A stretch of 25,725 bases of DNA from NCBI GenBank assembly GCA_002314445.1, contig DCFX01000095.1, forward strand, positions 58,939-84,663. Direction: 5' to 3'. The position numbers and the translations under genes are program-made. Under the pieces are notes generated by a model that was not told the origin of the DNA, ran no database searches, and worked only from the letters and a program-made list of their open reading frames with translations. The stretch is from Treponema sp. UBA1793. Its GTDB lineage: Bacteria > Spirochaetota > Spirochaetia > Treponematales > Treponemataceae. Every line of letters starts with the position of its first letter. The first letter of the stretch is position 1. This document shows positions 21,797-25,725 of the stretch, piece after piece.

Positions 21797-22475
21797 ATAT
21801 ATCCTCCTTTTTCATCGACATCAGTATATCCTTTGTCTGCACAGGGGACAGCGTCCTGTTTTTCATGACGGCAAACGTATCGGCAAAGTACTGTGCTTCT
21901 TCAAAATCGTGCGTTACCTGAATAATTGTCGTGCGGCATGACGCGTGTACTTTCTGCAGCATCTCCTGCACCTTTTCCTTATTGATGCAGTCGAGCGCGC
22001 TCAGCGGTTCGTCGAGCAGGAGCAGTTCCGGCTCCATTATGAGCGCGCGTGCAAGCGCCGTCCGCTGCCGCTCTCCGCCGCTGAGCGTTCCGGGGTATTT
22101 TGATGCGGCGTTCTGCAGGGAAAAGGATTCCAGCATGCCGTCAGTTCGCTCCCTGCGGATCTGCTTTTGTATTCCGGCCATTTTCAGGGGGAACGCAATA
22201 TTCTGAGCGACTGTTAAATGGGGGAAAAGTGCGTAATCCTGATAGACAAGCGCAATGCGGCGTTTTTCGGGTGCGGAGGCAGTTATATCGGTACCGTTCC
22301 AGCGTATCTTTCCCTTTTTAACCTGATACCTGCCTGCAAGCGTTTCAAGAAATACTGTTTTTCCCGCCCCGCTTTTACCGAGAAGGATAAAGCAGGTGCC
22401 GTCGTTTACCTGAAGGTTGATTTCCGAGAGCGTAAAACTGCCTGCCTGTACCGACAGATGTTCTACATCGAGCAT
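21777..22475 (-). CDS. modC: Molybdate/tungstate ABC transporter ATPase (ModC-like, short form)
   Basis: The 232-residue ATPase has Walker A LLGKSGAGKTVF, the Q-loop VYQDYALFPHLT, the signature LSGGERQRTALARAL, Walker B LLLLDEPLSALD and the H-loop VTHDFEEA. It ends soon after the ATPase core, so the C-terminal molybdate-binding Mop domain of E. coli ModC (about 350 residues) is missing. The ATG at 22475 has an AAAGGAGG ribosome site; an in-frame start at 22511 is disfavoured because it would lie in modB and leave this ribosome site unused. It overlaps modB by 13 bases. It powers uptake through ModB at the inner membrane. Confidence 0.9.
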   Translation of the reverse strand: MLDVEHLSVQAGSFTLSEINLQVNDGTCFILLGKSGAGKTVFLETLAGRYQVKKGKIRWNGTDITASAPEKRRIALVYQDYALFPHLTVAQNIAFPLKMAGIQKQIRRERTDGMLESFSLQNAASKYPGTLSGGERQRTALARALIMEPELLLLDEPLSALDCINKEKVQEMLQKVHASCRTTIIQVTHDFEEAQYFADTFAVMKNRTLSPVQTKDILMSMKKEDIYALLDE

Positions 22476-23293
22476 GGAGCTGCCTCCTTTCTGCGGAACG
22501 GCGGAATACATACCTGGAGTATGATTATGCAGAGTACGGAGACAAGAATCAGCATGGCCGAAATGCCGAGTGCGGTATCAAGATCGCCTGTCGCCATATT
22601 CAGGTAAATGGCAGTCGGGAGCGTTTCCGTTTTCATCCTCGTGGAACCGGCAATCATGATGACGGCGCCGAACTCTCCGAGCGCACGTGACCATGTCATG
22701 ACTGCGGTGGAAAGTAACGAGGGAAGCGTGACCGGAAGTGTTATATTGAAAAATGCCCCCGCCTTTGAACAGCCGAGCGTCCTTGCCGTAAATTCCATCT
22801 GTTCCTGATTTGTGTCGAACGCACTGTACATCATGATGACTGCATATGAAAGATTCACGAAGACAAGCGCGAGCGTAATTCCCTGTTTCGTGTAGATAAA
22901 ATCTATTCCTGTCGTGCGGAACAGCCAGCCGCCGATTCCCAGCCGTCCGTACACGAGCAGCAGCGCCACTCCGGACACCAGATGCGGCAGCGACATGGGA
23001 ACTGAAAGAATGGAGAAGAAAATTTTCCTGGGTAACGGAGGCAGCTGTTTAAGCGCATATCCGGAAGCGGTGGCGGCGATCATGCAGATAATCGTCGCTT
23101 CCGTTGTGGTGCGGATGCTTAAAAGCAGCGAAAACCGTACCTCTGCGGAGGTTATTGATGCACCGATGTACGAAAATCCGTGAACGAGGACGGCCGCAAG
23201 GGGGACAAGCAGGAAAAAAAGCGAACCTGCAAAAATAAGAGCGAGAATGCCATAGAAAATCCAGTTTGAGTCAGTTAACCGGTTCAAAACCAT
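22463..23293 (-). CDS. modB: Molybdate/tungstate ABC transporter permease (ModB-like)
   Basis: The 276-residue membrane protein has about six helices and the EAA loop that docks to the ATPase: FTARTLGCSKAGAFFNITLP followed by VTLPSLLSTAVMTWSRALGEFGAV. The family motif ALGEFGA is typical of molybdate, tungstate and sulfate permeases. The ATG at 23293 has AGGA just upstream and overlaps the modA end by 23 bases. The frame is open to 23329, but the extra residues look non-homologous. It forms the channel for the oxyanion delivered by ModA. Confidence 0.92.
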   Translation of the reverse strand: MVLNRLTDSNWIFYGILALIFAGSLFFLLVPLAAVLVHGFSYIGASITSAEVRFSLLLSIRTTTEATIICMIAATASGYALKQLPPLPRKIFFSILSVPMSLPHLVSGVALLLVYGRLGIGGWLFRTTGIDFIYTKQGITLALVFVNLSYAVIMMYSAFDTNQEQMEFTARTLGCSKAGAFFNITLPVTLPSLLSTAVMTWSRALGEFGAVIMIAGSTRMKTETLPTAIYLNMATGDLDTALGISAMLILVSVLCIIILQVCIPPFRRKEAAPCSM

Positions 23294-24017
23294 TTTTCCT
23301 GAACAATTCCTTTCCCTCGGGTGAAGCAATAAAACCGGCGAAAGACTGCGCTTCGGCTTTGTGATTCGAGCAGGTCAGTATTCCTACGGGAATTATCTGT
23401 TCAATGTTCTTATCGGGCGCTATTTCGATGCAGTCCACTTTCGGAGAATTCACAATACTGTCTTTTGTCACTATAGCGGCATCCGCCTGTCCCATTGCAA
23501 GCTGCAGTACAAGTTCATTTACTGTTGCCGTTTCCGCAACGGTGTTTGCAGTTATACCGGAAAGCTTGTTTTTTTCGATTATTTTCTGTGCCGACAAACC
23601 GATTGCATTCGCTTTCGGGTCTCCGAGGATGACGGTAATTCCCGGTTTTGCCATATCTTCGAGCGACAGTATATGCTTCGGGTTGCCTTTCCGTACTGCA
23701 ATGCACGGAGTGTGGTGTGCAACGAGTACCGGAGCTTCTGCAAGTTTTTTCATCTGTGCGTCTTTGTACACATCCTCTGAGCCGACAATGAATACGTCCC
23801 CCTTGCCGGAAAGCTGAATCTGGGCAAGAAGCTGCGCAGAGCCGGCATACACATATTCGATGGTTACATCGTGGTTTGATTCGTAGAAAGTCTTTATCTC
23901 ATCCATAGGCTTTTTCAATCCCGCTCCCGCATAGACAAGAAGATGAACCGGATCCGCGGACATTGATCCGCAGAGAAAGATGATGGCTGCCGTCAGACAA
24001 ATGAACCGTTTTTTCAT
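23271..24017 (-). CDS. modA: Molybdate/tungstate-binding periplasmic protein (ModA-like)
   Basis: The 248-residue binding protein starts with a signal sequence MKKRFICLTAAIIFLCGSM, likely cut after SMSA. The mature part begins with VHLLVYAGAGLKKPMDEI, has YAGSAQLLAQIQLSGKGDVF (60-79) and LGDPKANAIG, then a second-lobe block VNELVLQLAMGQADAAIVTK. This matches the ModA/WtpA family; sequence alone does not tell molybdate from tungstate. The Cys in FLCG is not in a canonical lipobox, but spirochaete lipoboxes are loose, so a lipoprotein is possible. The ATG has a CAGGAG ribosome site. First gene of the four-gene operon, with an imperfect inverted repeat just upstream. Confidence 0.92.
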   Translation of the reverse strand: MKKRFICLTAAIIFLCGSMSADPVHLLVYAGAGLKKPMDEIKTFYESNHDVTIEYVYAGSAQLLAQIQLSGKGDVFIVGSEDVYKDAQMKKLAEAPVLVAHHTPCIAVRKGNPKHILSLEDMAKPGITVILGDPKANAIGLSAQKIIEKNKLSGITANTVAETATVNELVLQLAMGQADAAIVTKDSIVNSPKVDCIEIAPDKNIEQIIPVGILTCSNHKAEAQSFAGFIASPEGKELFRKNGFEPVN

Positions 24018-24034
24018 AAAATATCTCCTGTAAC

Positions 24035-24059
24035 CCGTGTATAACGGAATTATTCACGG
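24035..24059. promoter_or_regulatory. Operator candidate upstream of modA
   Basis: CCGTGTATAA (24035-24044) and TTATTCACGG (24050-24059) are inverted repeats matching at nine of ten positions around a five-base centre. The site lies five bases upstream of the modA ribosome-site region. It is a fair candidate for metal-responsive control, though I cannot name the regulator. Confidence 0.5.
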
Positions 24060-24110
24060 TAGACCGGAAAAGGACAACTACAAAAATGTAATATCGAAAC
24101 TTTTCTGTCC

Positions 24111-24176
24111 GGAAAAGTATATTTTTTAATTTCCGATATATGTTGATTCATAAAACAAATGTTTGTATACTTTTCC
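24111..24176. repeat. 11-bp inverted repeat spanning the modA/trkH divergent region
   Basis: GGAAAAGTATA (24111-24121) is the exact reverse complement of TATACTTTTCC (24166-24176). The right copy contains the -10 of the potassium-channel gene. The left copy would place an identical -10 on the minus strand facing modA, but its -35 is poor. Confidence 0.5.
24143..24171 (+). promoter_or_regulatory. Promoter of the Trk/Ktr gene, near-leaderless
   Basis: TTGATT (24143-24148), a 17-base spacer and TATACT (24166-24171) are followed by ten bases and the ATG at 24182. It overlaps the longer possible reading frame starting at 24140, which argues for the later start. Confidence 0.55.
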
Positions 24177-24181
24177 AATAC

Positions 24182-25537
24182 ATGAGACGTCGTATACACT
24201 CTGCGAATACATTGCTTTACCTGTATTTTACTCTCCTCGTGCTTGCCGGCTCCCTCCTATTCTGTATTCCGCAGATGTATGTTTCGGGCAAACCGGTACC
24301 TTATATAGACTGTCTTTTTACCACAGCTTCGGCAATTTGTGTTACAGGACTGTCCACCGTCGATATGAGCGTTTATTCTTCGGCCGGGCTTGTACTGCTG
24401 CTTGTCCTCATTGAGGCAGGCGGTCTCGGACTTGTAACTTTCTTTACGATATATCTTGCATTCCCGTCCAGAAGGATATCGCTTGTGAACAGGAATATAA
24501 TACGGGACTATTTTATTGACGAAGCAGGCGTAGATGTCCGCCAGATTATAATCCGCATTCTTCTGGTTACGTGTGTAATTCAGACGACAGGAGCTGCGGT
24601 GCTTTCCATTCTGCTTCATATGGCGGGAGAGACGCACAGTATCTTTTACGGTATTTTTCTTTCAGTGTCGGCATTCTGCAACGCAGGATTTGCGCCGTAT
24701 CCCGACAGTTTTCACCGTTTCTCTTCGAATTATGCAATCTGCATCGTCACCTGCCTGCTGATTATTGCAGGCGGTCTCGGATTTACCGTTATAAACGATA
24801 TTGCAACAAGCGTTCACCGGAGGCTGTACGGCAAAAGGAAGAAAGTGTTCAGCCTTCATACCCACATAGTGCTGTTTATGACCGTCCTCCTGATTTCCTG
24901 CGGAACTGTTATCTTTTTTGCAGCGGAATACACGCACGCATTCAAAAACATGACAATCCCGCAGAAAATCTGCAATGCGTTCTTTCAGTCGGTCACGCTG
25001 CGTACAGCCGGTTTTGATACAGTTCCGCAGTCGTCATTTTCCGCCGTATCGACTATCATTTCGGTACTGATGATGATGACAGGCGGCTCGCCGGGTTCAA
25101 TGGCGGGCGGTCTTAAAACGACGACTGTTTTCCTTGTGTGCTGTTACGCGTTCAAGGACCAGGAAGATAAAGGCGATTTGTCGGTGTTCCGCCGCGACAT
25201 TCCGTCTTCTCTGCTGGAAAAGGCTGTCGGCGTTCTTGTAAAGGGAGTCTGCTTTTTCTTCATATCGGTGCTGCTTCTTGCAGTTTCAGAACATACTTCA
25301 CTGGCAGCAGGCATGTATACACTGAGCGACCTTGTGTATGAGTCCGTTTCGGCGTTCGGTACTGTCGGTTTGTCCAAGGGCGTTACTCCGCTGCTGACTG
25401 TATACGGAAAAATTGTCATTATTCTCACGATGTTTGCGGGACGCACCGGAATCATCGCGCTTGCTTTGAATTCTGCGTCAGGTTCTTCACAGAAGGAACT
25501 GACTGACTATCCGCATGGTGACGTGCTTGTCGGATAA
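24182..25537 (+). CDS. Trk/Ktr-type potassium uptake channel subunit
   Basis: The 451-residue membrane protein has the four membrane-pore-membrane repeats of the TrkH/KtrB family, each with a selectivity-filter segment: ASAICVTGLSTVD, SVSAFCNAGFAPY, SVTLRTAGFDTVP and SVSAFGTVGLSKG. At this length, without the extra N-terminal helices of TrkH, it is closer to KtrB. It moves K+ (with Na+ coupling in KtrB) across the inner membrane. An in-frame ATG at 24140 exists but lies in the promoter. The next gene, 42 bases downstream, is its NAD-binding regulatory partner, so the pair makes a Ktr-type system. Confidence 0.9.
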   Translation: MRRRIHSANTLLYLYFTLLVLAGSLLFCIPQMYVSGKPVPYIDCLFTTASAICVTGLSTVDMSVYSSAGLVLLLVLIEAGGLGLVTFFTIYLAFPSRRISLVNRNIIRDYFIDEAGVDVRQIIIRILLVTCVIQTTGAAVLSILLHMAGETHSIFYGIFLSVSAFCNAGFAPYPDSFHRFSSNYAICIVTCLLIIAGGLGFTVINDIATSVHRRLYGKRKKVFSLHTHIVLFMTVLLISCGTVIFFAAEYTHAFKNMTIPQKICNAFFQSVTLRTAGFDTVPQSSFSAVSTIISVLMMMTGGSPGSMAGGLKTTTVFLVCCYAFKDQEDKGDLSVFRRDIPSSLLEKAVGVLVKGVCFFFISVLLLAVSEHTSLAAGMYTLSDLVYESVSAFGTVGLSKGVTPLLTVYGKIVIILTMFAGRTGIIALALNSASGSSQKELTDYPHGDVLVG

Positions 25538-25579
25538 AAATAGCTGAAAGGAATTTAGTTCCGGAAAAGGGGGATACAG

Positions 25580-25725
25580 ATGGTTACGATTGCAGTAATC
25601 GGTTTAGGCTCATTCGGCTGCCGCGTTGTTGAAGAACTTGAGCAGGCGGACGCCGATGTCATTATTATAGATAAGGACCGCGATATTATTGAAAAATATA
25701 AAAGCAGCATTCATTACGCATATAT
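25580..25725 (+). CDS. Ktr/Trk potassium uptake regulatory subunit, N-terminal part (cut by window end)
   Basis: The first 48 codons are present; the gene continues beyond the window. They begin MVTIAVIGLGSFGCRVVEEL and continue through ADVIIIDKDRDIIEKYK. This is the RCK Rossmann start with GxGxFG and an acidic residue at the end of the second strand, which favours NAD(H). KtrA/TrkA proteins form a ring under the channel and gate it by nucleotide binding. An AAAAGGGGGA ribosome site precedes the ATG, and the gene follows the channel gene by 42 bases in the same direction. Confidence 0.85.
   Translation, partial: MVTIAVIGLGSFGCRVVEELEQADADVIIIDKDRDIIEKYKSSIHYAY

Noticed and set aside
24140..24181. 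Earlier ATG for the potassium channel gene
   Set aside because: This start lies upstream of the predicted -35/-10 and adds 14 residues not typical of the family. The ATG at 24182 fits the promoter better.
1..25725. CRISPR arrays, tRNA or rRNA genes, insertion sequences, phage genes
   Set aside because: I found no regularly spaced direct repeats, no cloverleaf with TTCGANTC-type arms that I could assemble, no rRNA sequence and no transposase or phage protein among the coding frames.

Overview
The window looks like chromosomal DNA of a treponeme or close relative (Spirochaetota), at roughly mid-40s to 50% GC. Three things point there. The NADH-dependent trans-2-enoyl-CoA reductase (17048-18277) closely matches what I remember of the Treponema denticola enzyme. 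The phenylalanyl-tRNA synthetase beta chain (19259-20995) is the short archaeal/eukaryotic-like form typical of spirochaetes. There is also a membrane-bound methyl-accepting chemotaxis protein. This assignment is from recall of families, not from a search.

The left third (1-10350) is a patchwork of mostly single-gene units in both orientations. It holds an EamA exporter, two flavin-binding PPOX-fold proteins, an AraC and an HxlR regulator, two GNAT acetyltransferases, an Asp/Glu racemase, and a strikingly AT-rich stand-alone E2/CAT-like acyltransferase followed by an integron attC-like hairpin. It also holds a complete three-gene HipB-HipS-HipT toxin-antitoxin operon with three operators spaced exactly 41 bp apart, a MATE exporter and a metallo-beta-lactamase-fold hydrolase. 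The middle (10480-18385) has the chemoreceptor, a second MATE exporter, and a fatty-acid block: acyl-CoA synthetase, then FabF and enoyl reductase as a tight pair closed by a strong terminator. The synthetase and fabF promoters carry the same TGACA/TGTCA inverted repeat, which suggests shared control. The right third (18389-25725) has rsmE divergent from pheT, a four-gene minus-strand operon modA-modB-modC-DUF364 for molybdate/tungstate uptake, and a Trk/Ktr potassium channel followed by the start of its NAD-binding regulatory subunit, which runs off the window.

Two kinds of gene start are visible. One set has good Shine-Dalgarno sites at usual spacing (PPOX at 3740, hxlR, chemoreceptor, acyl-CoA synthetase, fabF, ter, pheT, the mod operon, ktrA). 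A second set, mostly monocistronic accessory genes, has no Shine-Dalgarno but a TATAnT-like -10 box only 6-11 bases before the ATG, as expected for leaderless mRNAs. This also settles several start codons. No rRNA, tRNA, CRISPR array, insertion sequence or phage gene was seen. No stretch over 300 bases lacks a gene; the longest is the left edge (1-280).
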